Positions 44,790-58,300 of a DNA stretch of 64,000 nt are shown in pieces (the stretch's first letter is position 1; each line of letters starts with the position of its first letter). The notes beneath the pieces were generated by a model. That model was given only the letters and a program-made list of their open reading frames with translations, was not told where the DNA came from and did no database searches. The stretch comes from Stomorhina lunata (Eukaryota; Arthropoda; Insecta; Diptera; Rhiniidae), in assembly GCA_933228675.1 (NCBI GenBank), contig OW121743.1:110045468-110109467 (forward strand), given 5' to 3'. The translations under genes and the position numbers were made by a program.

Positions 44790-46920
44790 AAATTTTTCAA
44801 AAAATTTTTATTTTTATAAGAAATTTTTCAAAAATTTCTTATTTTTATAGGAACTCTTATTTCTTATTTTTAACGCAAATTTTTCAAAAATTTCTTATTT
44901 TTCTAGGAAATTTTTAAAAAATTTCTTACTTTTATAAGAAATTTTTAAAAAATTTCTCATTTTTATAGGAAATTTTAAAAAAATTTCTCATTTTTATAGG
45001 AAATTTTCCAACATTTTCTTATTTTTATAGAAAAATTTTTTAAGGATTTATTTATAAATTTATTATTTTCATCCGAAATTTATTAAAAATTTCTTATTTT
45101 TATAAGAAATTTTTCAAAAATTTTTTATTTTTATAGGAAAATTTTCAAAAATTTCTTGTTTTTACAGGAAATTTTTTAAAAATTTTCCAAAAAATTCTAA
45201 TTTTTACTTGAAATTTAAAAAAACATCTTATTTTTATAGGAAATTTTTTAAAAATTTCTCCTTTTTATAGGAAATTTTTCATAAGTTTCCTATTTAAATA
45301 GGAAACTTTTCCAAATTTCCTATTTTTGTAGGAAATTTTTCAAAAATTTTCTTATTTTTATAGGAAATTTTTCTAAAATTTCCTATTTTTATAGGAAATT
45401 TTTCTAAAATTTCCTATTTTTATAGGAAATTTTTCTAAAATTTCCTATTTTTATAGGAAATTTTTCTAAAATTTCCTATTTTTATATGAAATTTTTCTAA
45501 AATTTCCTATTTTTATAGGAAATTTTTCTAAAATTTCGTATTTTTATAGGAAATTTTTTTAAAATTTCCTATTTTTATAGGAAATTTTTCTAAATTTTCC
45601 TATTTTTATAGGAAATTTTTCTAAAATTTCCTATTTTTATAGGAAATTTTTCTAAAATTTCCTATTTTTATAGGAAATTTTTCTAAAATTTCCTATTTTT
45701 ATAGGAAATTTTTCTAAAATTTCCTATTTTTATAGGAAATTTTTCTAAAATTTCCTATTTTTATAGGAAATTTTTCTAAAATTTCCTATTTTTATAGGAA
45801 ATTTTTCTAAAATTTCCTAGTTTTATAGGAAATTTTTCTAAAATTTCCTAGTTTTATAGGAAATTTTTCTAAAATTTCCTATTTTTATAGGAAATTTTCT
45901 CAAATTTCCTATTTTTATAGGAAATTTTTCTAAAATTTCCTATTTTTATAGGAAATTTTTCTAAAATTTCCTATTTTTATAGGAAATTTTTCAAAAATTT
46001 CTTATTTTTGTAGGAAATTTTTCAAAAATTTCTTATTTTTATAGGAAACTTTTTAAAATATTTTTATTTTTATAGGAAAGTTTTCAAACATTTCTAATTT
46101 TTATAGGAAATTTTTCAAAAATTTTTTTATTTTTATAGGAATTTTTAAAAAATTTCTTATCTTTGTAGGAAATTTTTTAAAAAAATCGTTATTATTATAG
46201 GAAAATTTCCAAAAATATTTTTTTTAAAGGAAATTTCTCAAAAATTTTTTATTTTCTTATGAAATTTTTCAAAATTTTTATAGGAATTTTTTTAAAAATT
46301 TCTTATTTTTTTTTTGGGAAATTTTTCTAAAATTTCTTTTTTTTTAAAGGAAAGTATTCAAAAATTTCCTATTTTTAGAGGATTTTTTTTTTAATTTTTC
46401 TTATTTCTATAGGAAATTTTTCAAAACATTTGAATTTTTATAGGAAATTTTTCCACAATTTTTAATCCTTTTAGGAAATTTTTCGAAAATTTATTTTTAT
46501 AGGAAATTTTTCAAAAATTCTTATTTTTATAGGAAAATTTGCAATTTATTTAGTTTTGTTGCAAATCTTTCAGTATTTTCTTATTTTTATAGGAAATTTT
46601 TCAAAAATTTCTTATTTTATAGAATATTTTTCATATTTCAAATTTTTATAAGAAATTTACCAAAAATTTTTTATTTTTATAAGAAATTTAAAAAAAAGGA
46701 AATTTTTAAAATATTACTTATTTTTATGGAAAATTTTTCAAAAATTTCTTATTTTTGGGTTGTTTTTCAAAAATTTCTTATTTTTATAGGAAATTTTTTA
46801 AAAATTTATTATTTTTATAGGAAATTTTTCAAAAATTTCTTATTTTGATAGGAAAATTTCAAAAAATTTCTTATTTATATACAAAATTTACCAAAAATTT
46901 CTTAATTTTATAGAAATTTC
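44790..46920 (-). repeat. 31-bp family in inverted orientation; homogenised core 45350-46000
   Basis: The unit is the reverse complement of array F (ATAGGAAATTTTTCAAAAAT, then TTCTTATTTTT). From about 45350 to 46000 a variant (AGGAAATTTTTCTAAAATTT, then CCTATTTTTAT) is repeated about 20 times almost without change, while both edges are diverged. The core unit is itself palindromic, with 12-bp arms ATAGGAAATTTT and AAAATTTCCTAT around TCT. Confidence 0.9.
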
Positions 46921-48645
46921 TAAATTTCAAAATTGGAGCAAAGATTTGTAAATATGTATAAAAAAAAGATTATGGTAAGTAGGCTTTACATAAATATTGA
47001 CTATAATTATTCATATAACTTCTAGTATTAGATTATTTTCTTCATCTGTATAAGGAAAGCAATTCATTTATACAGTCTTTACAATTATATGTAGGTATAT
47101 TACGAGTAAAACAAATGTCAAAAATTATTCAAAATTCTTTTACTTCCAATAAATATTTTATTAGTCTATTGATATTACAGAATTCAATTGCATTTTTTTA
47201 ATACACAGTAGTTACGGGATATGAGAGCATTTCATATTGGAAAATTGCTTATTGCGACTTCATCATTAACAGTTTTTTCTAAGAAAATTTTCTAATGAAA
47301 AGGCTAAGTAAGAAAACAATAAAACAAGCTCCAATTTAATGACTCATGCACTAAAACCATATTAAGAAAAAAGTTAATAAATAACCTTATTTTTGGGTTT
47401 CTTATATCCAATAACTACTGTAATATAATGTTGCCTAAAATACTCTCGTCGTCTGCTGCAAAATATTTTTTTTGTTTTTTTTTGGTTGCTAAAGTCTATA
47501 GACAATAATAAAATCAAGTGTCATAGAATTTAATATTAAGGTATTTTACTATACTATACTATAATATAATAAATAAGTATGAAATGTTGGCAACATTTTT
47601 CAAATATTCAAGCAAATATGCTGGTTGGTCATTTGACAATTGTTAGACAAACAACATATGAAATTTGAATATTTTATTGAAAATCTAAATACAAAATAAG
47701 TTTTCTAAATGCATATTATTATTTAGTATTTTTTTTTGTGTATTGGAATATCAACTGCATTTTAGACCAGTTATAGACAGGATAGCAAACATCTAATCAT
47801 ACTCTTTCAGATTAACAAACAAATATGAAATTGAAATATTTTATAGGTCTTAATATCGAAAAGATGAAAATTGAAATTTGAATTATGTATATTTTATTTA
47901 AAATAAATAAGTAAAACTATTGACAACATAAACATTCTTTCATTATAAACATTTCTGAGATAACTTAAAACTAACTCATGAAAAGGTGAAGGATGAATTG
48001 GTTAAGTTGAAGCGGATATATAGAAGAACATAAAATCGGTCTTGGTAGACTTTCATTATATTCTACAATAGTTTCTTCAATTAAAAAAAAAAATTAATTT
48101 TAATATTTTATTATTTAGTTTTATTTAACAATTAAAGATTATCTTGCAATAAACTTAAAAAAGTATTTTTTATATTTTTATTATTTTCTTAGCATCTGAA
48201 TAATGCAGAGTTTAACTACCTTTACAATTGACACTAAAACTTGATTGATGGTTACATTTGGACTAATTTTATGCTTGAACATTTTACAAAAAGTCATAAA
48301 AATGTAAATGCAGAATTCATGACTTTTTTTACAGATTTAATGGTATTAGCATTTTTTATCAAAATCTACAATATACAATAATAAATAGCTTGTAGTAAGA
48401 TTTCTTAATAATCTACTTAAAAGGAAAATCAGATAAAACGATTAAAAAATTTAAAAGCATTTGGAATTTTAAAAATATGCTAAAAACTAGCTAGAATTAA
48501 ATTTTTATCAGCTAAATCAAGTCTTTACAAATAAGTAGACTTTTGCAAATTTTTGTTAGCCAAACAAGAATAAATTAAAAAAAAATTATAATCTCTTTTA
48601 TACGAACAAAGACAAAATATTAGTAGATAAAATTAAAAAAAAATT
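46921..48645. other. Intergenic sequence, nothing recognised
   Basis: AT-rich, non-array sequence with a short TATAC run near 47548. I see no gene, RNA or element end. Confidence 0.5.
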
Positions 48646-48649
48646 TTTT

Positions 48650-51600
48650 AGAACACAAATTTTTCTGTTAAATTTTTGAATATAGAAATTTTCAATACAA
48701 AGTTTTTCGATATAGAAATTATTAATACAAAAGTTTTCGATACAAAATTTTAATTCAAAAATATTTATATATAGAAATTTTTAAAAGAAAATTTAATTTT
48801 TTAAAAAATTTTCAATACAAAATATTTGATTGAAAATTTTCTTTTACAAAATTTTTATATACAAATTTTCTATAGAAAACTTTGCGGTATAAAAAGTTTT
48901 TCTATAGAAAATTTTTTGATATAAAAATTTTTCTAAAAAAAATTTTCGATATAAAAATTTTCGATACAAAAATTTTTCTAATAAAAATCTACGATATCAA
49001 GATTTTTCTATTGAAAATTTTTGGATATAAAAATTTTACTATAAAATTTTTGTAATAAAAATTTTTCTTTATACATTTTTATGATATACAAATTTTTCAA
49101 AACATTATTTGCTGACAGAAAAGTATTTACAGAAAATTTGTTGACATACAAATTTTTTTTTATAGAAAATTTTTCGATATTTAAGATTTTGCTTAAGATA
49201 AAACAAAGGAAATTTTTCGATGTAAAAAATTTTTCTATAGAAAACTTTTCGATATAAAAAAAATTTTCTGTAGAAAACTTTTCAACATAACATTTTTTCT
49301 ATCGAAAATTTTTCGATATAAAAATTTTTCTATAGAAAATATTTGATATAAAAATTTTTCTATAGAAAATTTTTCGATATAAAAGTTTTTCTGTAGAAAA
49401 TTTTTCGATATAAAAGTTTTTCTATAGAAAATTTTTCGATACAAAAGTTTTTCTATAGAAAATTTTTTGATATAAAAGTTTTTCTATAGAAAATTTTTCA
49501 ATATAAAAGTTTTTCTATAGAAAATTTTTCGATATAAAATTTTTCTATAGAAAATTTTTCTATATAAAAATTTTTCTATAGAAAATTTTTCGACATAAAA
49601 ATTTTCGATATTAAAATTTTTCTATAGAAAATTTTTCGATATAAAAATTTTTCTATAGAAAATTTTTCGATATAAAAATTTTTCTATAGAAAATTTTTCG
49701 ATATAAAAATTTTTCTATAGAAAATTTTTCGATATAAAAATTTTTCTATAAAAAATTTTTTTGATATAAAAATTTTTCTATAAAAAATTTTTCGATATAA
49801 AAATTTTTCTATAGAAAATTTTTCGATATAAAAATTTTTCGATATAAAAATTTTTCTATAGAAAATTTTTCGATATAAACATTTTTCTATAGAAAATTTT
49901 TCGATATAAACATTTTTCTATAGAAAATTTTTCGATATAAAAATTTTTTATAGAAAATTTTTCGATATAAAAATTTTTCTATAGAAAGTTTTTCGATATA
50001 AAAATTTCTCTATAGAAAATTTTTCGATATAAAAATTTTTCTATAGAAAATTTTTCGATATAAAAATGTTTCTATAGAAAATTTTTCGATATAAAAATTT
50101 TTCTATAGAAAATTTTTCGATATAAAAATTTTTCTATAGAAAATTTTTGATATAAAAATTTTTCTATAGAAAATTTTTCGATATAAAAATCTTTCTGTAG
50201 AACATTTTTCGGTAAAAAAATTTTTTCATTGAAAATTTTTCTATAGAAAATTTTCCGTTATAAAAATTTTTCTATAGAAAATTTTCCGTTATAAAAATTT
50301 TTCTATAGAAAATTTTTCGTTATAAAAATTTTTCTATAGAAAATTTTTCGTTATAAAAATTTTTCTATAGAAAATTTTTCGTTATAAAAATTTTTCTGTA
50401 GAAAATATTTCGTTATAAAAATTTTTCTGTAGAAAATATTTCGATAAAAAAAATTTCCTATAGAAAATGTTTCGATATAAATATTTTTCTATAGAAAATT
50501 TTTCGATATAAAAATGTTTCTATAAAAATTTTTGATACAAAAATTTTCCTATAGAAAATTTTTTGATATAAAAATTTACAAATATTTTTCGATATAAAAA
50601 TGTTTCTGTAGAAAATTTTTCAATATAAAAATTATTCCGTCGAAAATTTTTCGATATTAAAATTTTTCTATAAAAAATATTTCGAAAAATGTTATTCTAT
50701 AGAAAATTTTTCGATATAAACATTTTTCTGTATTAAAATTTTTCTATAGAAAATTTCTGTTTATAAAATTTTTCGGTATAAAAAGAAAAAAATTTCGATT
50801 TTCGATATAAAAAATTTTCTATAGAAAATTTTTCGATGTAAAAATTTTTAATAGAAAATTTTTTTGATACAAAAATTTTCGTAGAAAATTTTTAGAAATA
50901 AAAATATTTCAATAAAAATTTTTGAGAAAATTTTTATAGAAAATTTTTGGGCTTAAAAATTTTATTAAATTTTTTTCGTTATAAAAATTCTATAGAAATT
51001 TTTTCGTTATAAAATTTTTATAGAAAATTTTTCGTTACAAAAATAGTATAGAAAATTTTTCTTTAAAAAAATATTAAGAAAATTTTTCGTTATAAAAATT
51101 GTATAGAAAATTTTTCGTTATAAGCATTTTTTAGGAAATTTTTAGTTATAAAATTTTATAGAAAATTTTTCATAATAAAAATTTCTTTCTAAAGAAAGGT
51201 TTTTGATACAAAAATTTTTTGATAGAAAACTTTTCTATATAAAAATTTTTTTTTTCGATCTGTCTAAATTGGGGATAATCCTCCTGAAGAGATGGCTTAA
51301 CCAACCATCGAAACGCGTCGAGGAATTTGGTTTCTCCGCAAACATTTTTTGGCTTTTTATCAATAAATTGGTGTATTACATTAATAAATAAATGTAACAG
51401 ATTTGGGATCAAATGCAAATACACTTCTTTTTGAATAAAAATTTTTCTTTATAAGTTATAAAAAATTTTTAGAAATTTTTCTTTATAAAATTTACTACAG
51501 AAAATTTTTAATTTTAAAAATTTGATAGAAAATTTTTCGTTTTAAAAATTTTATTTAAATTTTTCGTTATAAAATTTTATCGAAGAGTTTTAAAATTTTT

Positions 51601-52265
51601 TTATTTTTCGAAATAAAAACTTTCCTATAAAATCTTTTGATATAGAAATTTTTTTGATATAAGTTTTTTTACATGAATTTTTCTTAATTAAATTTTGTAT
51701 AGAACATTTTTTGTTATAAAAATTTTATAGAAAATTTTTAGTTACAAACATTTCTCATTATATAAATTTTATAGAAAAATTTTCCTTATAAAAATATTAC
51801 AAAAATTTTTCTTTATAAAATTTTTATACAAAATTTTTGGTTATAAAAATTTTATATAGAATTTTTTGTTATAAAAGCTTTAAACAATAAAAATTGTAAA
51901 GAAAATTTTTCGTTTTTAAAAATTTTATCGAAGATTTTTTAATAATAAAAATTTTATAGAAAATTTTTCATAATAAAAATTTTATAGAAAATTTTTCATA
52001 ATAAAAATTTTAGAAAAATTTTTCAGAATAACAATTTTGTAAAAAATTTTTCAAAATAAAAATTTTTCAAAAATTTTCGTTATAAAAATTTTTCAAAAAT
52101 TTTCGTTATAAAAATTTTTCAAAAATTTTCGTTATAAAAATTTTACAGAAAAATTTTCTTTATAAAAATTTCGTTAAATAAATTTTATTTTGAAAATATA
52201 GATTTTCGATATAAAAATTGTATAGAGCATTTTTCATAAAAAAAATTGTGTTCAAAATTGTTCTC
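48650..52265 (+). repeat. Minisatellite array (31-bp unit, CGATATA spacer)
   Basis: The unit is CGATATAAAAATTTTTCTAT plus AGAAAATTTTT, 31 bp. It is nearly homogeneous at about 49310-50200, switches to CGTTATA at about 50265-50400, and decays on both sides. The right part (50940-52200) has lost the CTATAG box and is mostly TTTTTCGTTATAAAAATTTT. An M2 half copy interrupts it at 51252-51436. Confidence 0.9.
51252..51436 (+). mobile_element. M2 half copy within the CGATATA array
   Basis: Nearly identical (about 98% over roughly 180 bp) to 41825-42010 on the opposite strand. It starts TTTTCGATCTGTCTAAATT and ends at the arm TGCAAATACACTTCTTTTTG. Array units abut it on both sides. One end (GATCGAAAA, read on the minus strand) is the same in both half copies, so they are truncated at the same point. 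Confidence 0.65.
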
Positions 52266-53480
52266 TTAATTTTTACGTATTTATCTAATTTATAATTACA
52301 ACAAAATAAAAATTTTCACAAAAATAACTATTCTACCAAATTTCTATTTTGATGCTAAATTTCAATAATGTGCAACTAATTTATATATAAAAAAAACTAA
52401 AAACAAAACAAATTTACGTTGAAAGATTTCAGACTCTATGAGATACCAACAAAAGCCATAAACAATTTTAATGATCTCATAAGTCCAAGTTAAATGAATT
52501 CTTTACTTGATGGTTTTCTCAGCCAAGAGATGATTTGTTAAACAAATCCTTTCATTTTGTATTTATGGCAGCAAAAGGGATAGAGGAGGTTGGATATAGA
52601 ACGCCTTTTTACAATTATTAAAGAAAAAGAATTATTCAAGGCTTAAGTTTTTACCACTTATTTAAACCAAGCAGAACGAATTTACGCTAATTGGCTGTTA
52701 AACCAAGAACACGAACATGAGTTGGTATTTCTTTAAAGTTTTAAAACATGTAAATTTTAGTTTTAAAGTTTTTCTTAGAAATAGCATCGAAATAAAAATG
52801 TTTGGAAATTAAAAACTTTATGCCTAAGTCAATTCTACATAGATAGTTGAGGTTTAATAGCCAAAACTTTTGATTACATTTACGTTACAAAGCTTCGTAC
52901 ACATTTTCGAATGTATTTTACGTCTGAATTTAAATGAAATTCATTTTGTTTGAAAATTAAACACTAGACACTAGTCAGACACTTGAAACAAACACCACAA
53001 ACAGGTAAAATTCTGTCATATAATAAACAAATAGAAAAAATTTAAATTAAGTAAAAACCATCATCATCATTATCATGGGCATCAGTTTAAGCACAATCCC
53101 TCCCTCCAGGTCACACCTATTTCCGGTGTCCATGTTTGAAATTTGATAGTTACATGTAAATGTCAAACATTATAGTTTGCCTATGCCATCACTAGCTTTT
53201 AAGTGAAAAATCCTCCTACTACTGTTTTAAGGTACTTTTCGAAGTTTCATATTTTTCCGTATTTGGATTCTATACAGTTTATCTCTATTTCTATGCCAAA
53301 AAGTGGAGTTGACAATTAACAAAATTTGTTGTAAAATTGCAATCTCAAATTTTGATTCCTATCCATGGGAGTGCAGTAGATGTAGATGTATATGTATAAG
53401 TGTATTTGTTTTAATCATCAAAAATATCAACTAAATCTGCATCATCTCAATGAGGAATTATAATTAGGGGTATTTCCTTT
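52266..53480. other. Intergenic sequence, ordinary complexity
   Basis: Non-repetitive stretch. 53085-53215 is comparatively GC-rich (ATCCCTCCCTCCAGGTCACA). An ATC simple repeat lies at about 53058. No coding frame recognised. Confidence 0.45.
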
Positions 53481-53770
53481 TTAGAAAAATTTTGTGTTGC
53501 AAAATTCGTTATCTTAATTTTTTTACAGAAAACTTTTAAAATAAAAATTTTAAAAATTAAAAAATTTCTACAAAAAATTTTACCCTATAAAAATTTTCTT
53601 TTAAAAAATTTCTAATGAAATTTTTTTTTTTTTTTTTGAGAAAAATTATTTCAGTCAAATTGCCTGTAGAAAAATTTTATATCAAAATATTTTCACAACA
53701 AAAACTTCAAATCAAAATGTTTTTTTTTAAGAAAAATTTCATATCAAAATTTTTAAATAAAACAAAAAAC
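53481..53770. repeat. Degenerate array remnant
   Basis: Scattered A4T4 tracts with irregular spacing resemble a decayed minisatellite; no unit can be fixed. Confidence 0.4.
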
Positions 53771-53914
53771 CCTTAATATTACATTATAATGACAACATAT
53801 ATTTAAATCTTCTTGCCCTACCAAGATTAGGATTGTTCTTGCTCTTGTTCTTTTTTGTATTTTTTTGTACCAAATCTTGAAGAAAACTATATCGTCGGTC
53901 TAGTGTAAAAAGGC
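53771..53914. other. Short intergenic spacer
   Basis: Nothing recognised. Confidence 0.4.
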
Positions 53915-55447
53915 ACTAACTCACACTTTTTTCGAAATAGATTTTTTGTATTTTATGCAAATACATTTTCTTATTCCTATAAAAAATATATTTTTTAAAA
54001 GCACTATCTCGCTAAGTTGCATCGCCAAATAATAGAAAACTTTCGAATCTTAAAGCTTTCCATTACATATATATCGATTTCTTATATTAAACTTCTGTCG
54101 ACGACTTTTTCGGATATAAAACTTTTAATGTTAAAAGCTTTCCTATAGATCACTTATAGTTAATATCTAACATTCCACATCAAAAGCATTCCAATAAAAA
54201 CATTTTTCTTATATAAAACTTTCGATGTCAAATGTTTTAAATAATAAACCTATGATATCGAAAGATTTCTTATATAAAACATTTGTCGTCAAAATATTTG
54301 AAATATAAAACATTTTATACAAAACTTTCCTATAGAAAAATTTTAATATCAAAAGCTTTCCTATAGATAACTTTATTATCTAAAGTCTTCAAAAAAAAAA
54401 CTGTTAATATTAAAAATATAAAACTTTTGATGTCGAAAGGATTAATATAATAAACATTCGATATCGAAAGATTTTTTATATAAAACTTACTTATAGAAAA
54501 CCTTCAATGTCAAAAGCTTGCCTATATGTTCATTCGAATTCGATTCCATATCGAAAGCTTTAAAAAAAATGATTTTCTATATAAAATTTCGATGTTATAG
54601 GTTTCCGATAATAAACTTTTTATATTTAAAGATTTTCTATAGAAAACCTTCGATATCAAAAGATTTCTTATATACAACTTTTGTCGTCAAAATATTTCGA
54701 ATTGAAAACATTTTATATCAAACGATTTCCTAAAGGTTACTTTCGCTATCGAGAGCTTTTTTATAAAAACTTTCGTTATCAAAAGCTTTCCTTAAGAAAA
54801 CTTTCGCTATTAAAAGCTTTCCTTAAGAAAACTTTCGCTATCAAAAGCTTTCCTATAGAAAACTTTCGCTATCGAAAGCTTTCCTATAGAAAACTTTCGC
54901 TATCGAAAGCTTTCCTATAGAAAATTTTCGCTATCGAAAGCTTTCCTATAGAAAATTTTCGCTATCGAAAGCTTTCCTATAAAAAACTTTCACTATCGAA
55001 AGCTTTCCTATAAAAAACTTTCGCTATCGAAAGCTTTCCTATAAGAAACTTTCGCTATCGAAAGCATTCTTATAAGAAACTATCGCTGTCGAAAGCTTTC
55101 TTATAAGAAACTATCACTATCGAAAGCTTTCGCTATCGAAATCTTTTCTATAGAAAACTTTCGCTATCGAAAACTTTCCTATAGAAAACTTTCTCTATCG
55201 AAAGCTTTCATATAAAAAACTTTTGCTATTGAAAGCTTTCCTATAGAAAACTTTCGCTATCGAAAGCTTTCCTATAGGAAGCTTTCCTATAGTAAACTTT
55301 CGCTATCGAAAGCTTTTCTATAGAAAACTTTCGCTGTCGAAAGCTTTTCTATAGAAAACTTTCTCTATCGAAAGCTTTCATATAGAAAACTTTTGCTATT
55401 GAAAGCTTTCCTATAGAAAACTTTTGCTATCGAAAGCTTTCCTATAG
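53915..55447 (+). repeat. Dispersed repeat with CGCTATCGAAAGC core, copy B (31-bp unit)
   Basis: The lead-in (53915-54050) and irregular units (54050-54735) match copy A at 37385-38660. From 54740 the units become regular: CTTTCGCTATCGAAAGCTTT plus CCTATAGAAAA, 31 bp, about 22 copies. Each regular unit carries AAGCTT and two palindromes (CTTTCG..CGAAAG and GAAAGCTTTC). This is the least AT-rich array in the window. Copy A lacks this regular block, so it expanded after the two copies separated. Confidence 0.8.
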
Positions 55448-55474
55448 AAAACTTAAGCTATCAACTTTCTGATT

Positions 55475-55595
55475 TCAACATACGGGCCGAAAGACACACA
55501 GGAAGACATCACTAAATCTCCGATCACTAATAAAAAATAACAAATTGATGCACAAACATAAAATACCCTATCAGCTATTGGAAAAGGTTTTATTA
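55475..55595 (+). mobile_element. Decayed tail of the left-edge dispersed element family
   Basis: The order CGGGCCGAAAGACACACAGG, GAAGACATCACTAAATC, CACAAACATAAAATACCCT, CTATTGGAAAAGG follows the tail of 641-1426 (GACATCGCTAAATC, CACAAACTTATAATACCCTT, terminal hairpin) with heavy divergence. Confidence 0.4.
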
Positions 55596-56824
55596 CAAGC
55601 TCTTAAATTTTCTACAGATAAATTTTACAACGACAAATTTTCAATAGCAAGATTTTTTTAAAAAACGAAATTTTCTTTCCAAATGTTTTACAACGAAATT
55701 TTTTATTTAAAAAATAATTTTAATTTTTTTTTTAATTTTTAAGTTATACCCTTAATTTACTTTCATACAAAAATGTCTACGAAATCTCATATAATGGAAT
55801 AGTTATACTAAAATTTGAATTTGATCTCCTGATGGTTTTTTGATGATTATCACAATTGCACTTTGAGTTTGAATGTTATTATGTTTTTCCACCAATAACA
55901 ACAAAAGCAATGATTTTGATTCTGCAGCATGTAAAAGAATAGAGGAATGTAACTTAAGTGTTGTCGTAATGTAAACATTTTTAAATTTTATGATATCTTT
56001 TACAAATGTAAAACTTATAAAAATTTAAGCGTGATTTATAAAATTTTACTAAACTGACTTTATAACTCTTAAACTTAATCAAGAAAAACATATACAAATT
56101 AAATTTTAAGTCTTAAAATATTCCTTAAAATATCCCAGAAAAATACAAAAAAAATATTCCTCTACTCAAAAACTTTTGACTTTAATTGCGTTTTCTCAAA
56201 ACAATGTCATCAAGCAACTTTTCAAGTAAAATACAGTTTTGTAACAATTTGATTTACTGCGTCCTTGTAAGACTTTAAGACAAAAGAAACAAAAAAAAAA
56301 TACATTCTAGAGGAAAAAACTTTCAATGTTCATAATTCATTTTCGAAATTTCACAAAAGTGAAATCATACTCGTAAACACATAAATAAATTCAAACACTC
56401 TTAAGAAATCAAAAAACGAAACAAAAAAAAAACATACAAAATCTGAAAAGGAAAAAAAACTGAACAAAATATGAACAAAAGTTCTATCATAAAATCCTGA
56501 CGTGACCCAATTTTTCGAACAACTATAATTTGTTTCTTCGTATCCGAGAGAGAGTGTATGTCGGTCTGTCTGTGTATCTGTTTGGCTGCCATTGCTCCAT
56601 TGTTGTCAGTCAGTCAAATCTAGATCATTCTGAAAAAATTGCAAAAAACAAAAAATCAAAATGCTTTATTTGTTGCAAAATTCATTTTGCTAAAACGCAT
56701 AGAAACAATACCACAAACAAGAAAACAAGATGAGAGGAAAATGTATGAAAATAATAACAAATTTAATGCAAGAAAATCATAATTCAAAATCTAGTTTAGA
56801 TATGCAGCAGCTGAACAATGGGGT
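55596..56824. other. Intergenic sequence with a short decayed array at its left
   Basis: 55610-55740 has A/T tracts like a decayed array. The rest is ordinary AT-rich sequence. Frames at 56401 and 56530 overlap on opposite strands and show no domain. Confidence 0.45.
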
Positions 56825-56924
56825 CAGGGATGGGCAAAACTTAAAAATAACATCCAATGAAGAATTTCATCAAAAACAACTTTAATCTTTTCAGAATGAC
56901 ATTTTCTATTGAAAGCTTCTTTAC

Positions 56925-58300
56925 GAAAAATGTTCTATATGTTTATACGAAAAATTTTCTATAAAAATTTTTATACGAAAAATTTTCTATAAAAATTTTT
57001 TACGAAAAATTTTCTATAAAAATTTTTATACGAAAAATTTTCTATAAAAATTTGTATACGAAAAATGTTCTATAAAAATTTTTATACGAAAAATTTTGTA
57101 TAAAAAATTTTATACGAAAAATTTTGTATAAAAAATTTTATACGAAAAATTTTGTATAAAAAATTTTATACGAAAAATTTTCTATAAAAATTTTATACGA
57201 AAAATTTTCTATAAAAATTTTTATACGAAAAATTTTCTATAAAAATTTTTATACGAAAAATTTTCTATAAAAATTTTTATACAAAAAATTTTCTATAAAA
57301 ATTTTTATACGAAAAATTTTCTATAAAAATTTTTATATGAAAAATTTCCTATAAAAATTTTTATACGAAAAATTTTCTATAAAAAATTTTATACGAAAAA
57401 TTTTCTATAAAAATTTGTATACGAAAAATTTTCTATAAAAATTTTTATACGAAAAATGTTCTATAAAAATTTTTATACGAAAAATTTTCTATAAAAATTT
57501 TTATACGAAAAATTTTCTAAAAAAAATTTTGTACGAAAAATTTTCTATAAAAATTTTTATACAAAAAATTTTCTATAAAAATTTTTATACAAAAAATTTT
57601 TTATAAAATTTTTATACAAAAAATTTTCTATAAAAATTTTTATACAAAAAATTTTCTATAAAAATTTTTATACAAAAAATTTTCTATAAAAATTTTTATA
57701 CAAAAAATTTTATACAAAAAATTTTCTATAAAAATTTTTATACAAAAAATTTTCTATAAAAATTTTTATATAAAAAATTTTCTATAAAAATTTTTATACA
57801 AAAAATTTTCTATAAAAATTTTTATACAAAAAATTTTCTATAAAAATTTTTATACAAAAAATTTTCTATAAAAATTTTTATACAAAAAATTGTCTATAAA
57901 AATTTTTATACAAAAAATTTTCTATAAAAATTTTTATACAAAAATTTTCTATAAAAATTTTTATACAAAAATTTTCTATAAAAATTTGTATAAGAAAAAT
58001 TTTCTATAAAAATTTTTATAAGAAAATTTTTTATACGAAAAATTTTCTATAAAAATTTTTATACCAAAAATTTTCTATAAAAATTTTTATACAAAAAATT
58101 TTCGATAAAAATTTTTATACGAAAAATTTTCAATAAAAATTTTTATACGAAAAATTTTCGATAAAAATTTTTATACGAAAAATTTTCGATAAAAATTTTT
58201 ATACGAAAAATTTTCGGTAAAAATTTTTATACGAAAAATTTCTATAAAAATTTTATTATCAAAAACTTGTTACAAAAATTTTTATACGAAAATTAAAAAT
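56925..58300 (+). repeat. Minisatellite array (28-bp unit, TACGAAAA spacer)
   Basis: The unit is ACGAAAAATTTTCTATAAAA plus ATTTTTAT, 28 bp, about 47 copies. A TACAAAAAATTTT variant dominates about 57550-57960 and a CGATAAAA variant occurs at about 58095-58200. Homogeneous in the middle, decayed at the right. Confidence 0.9.
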
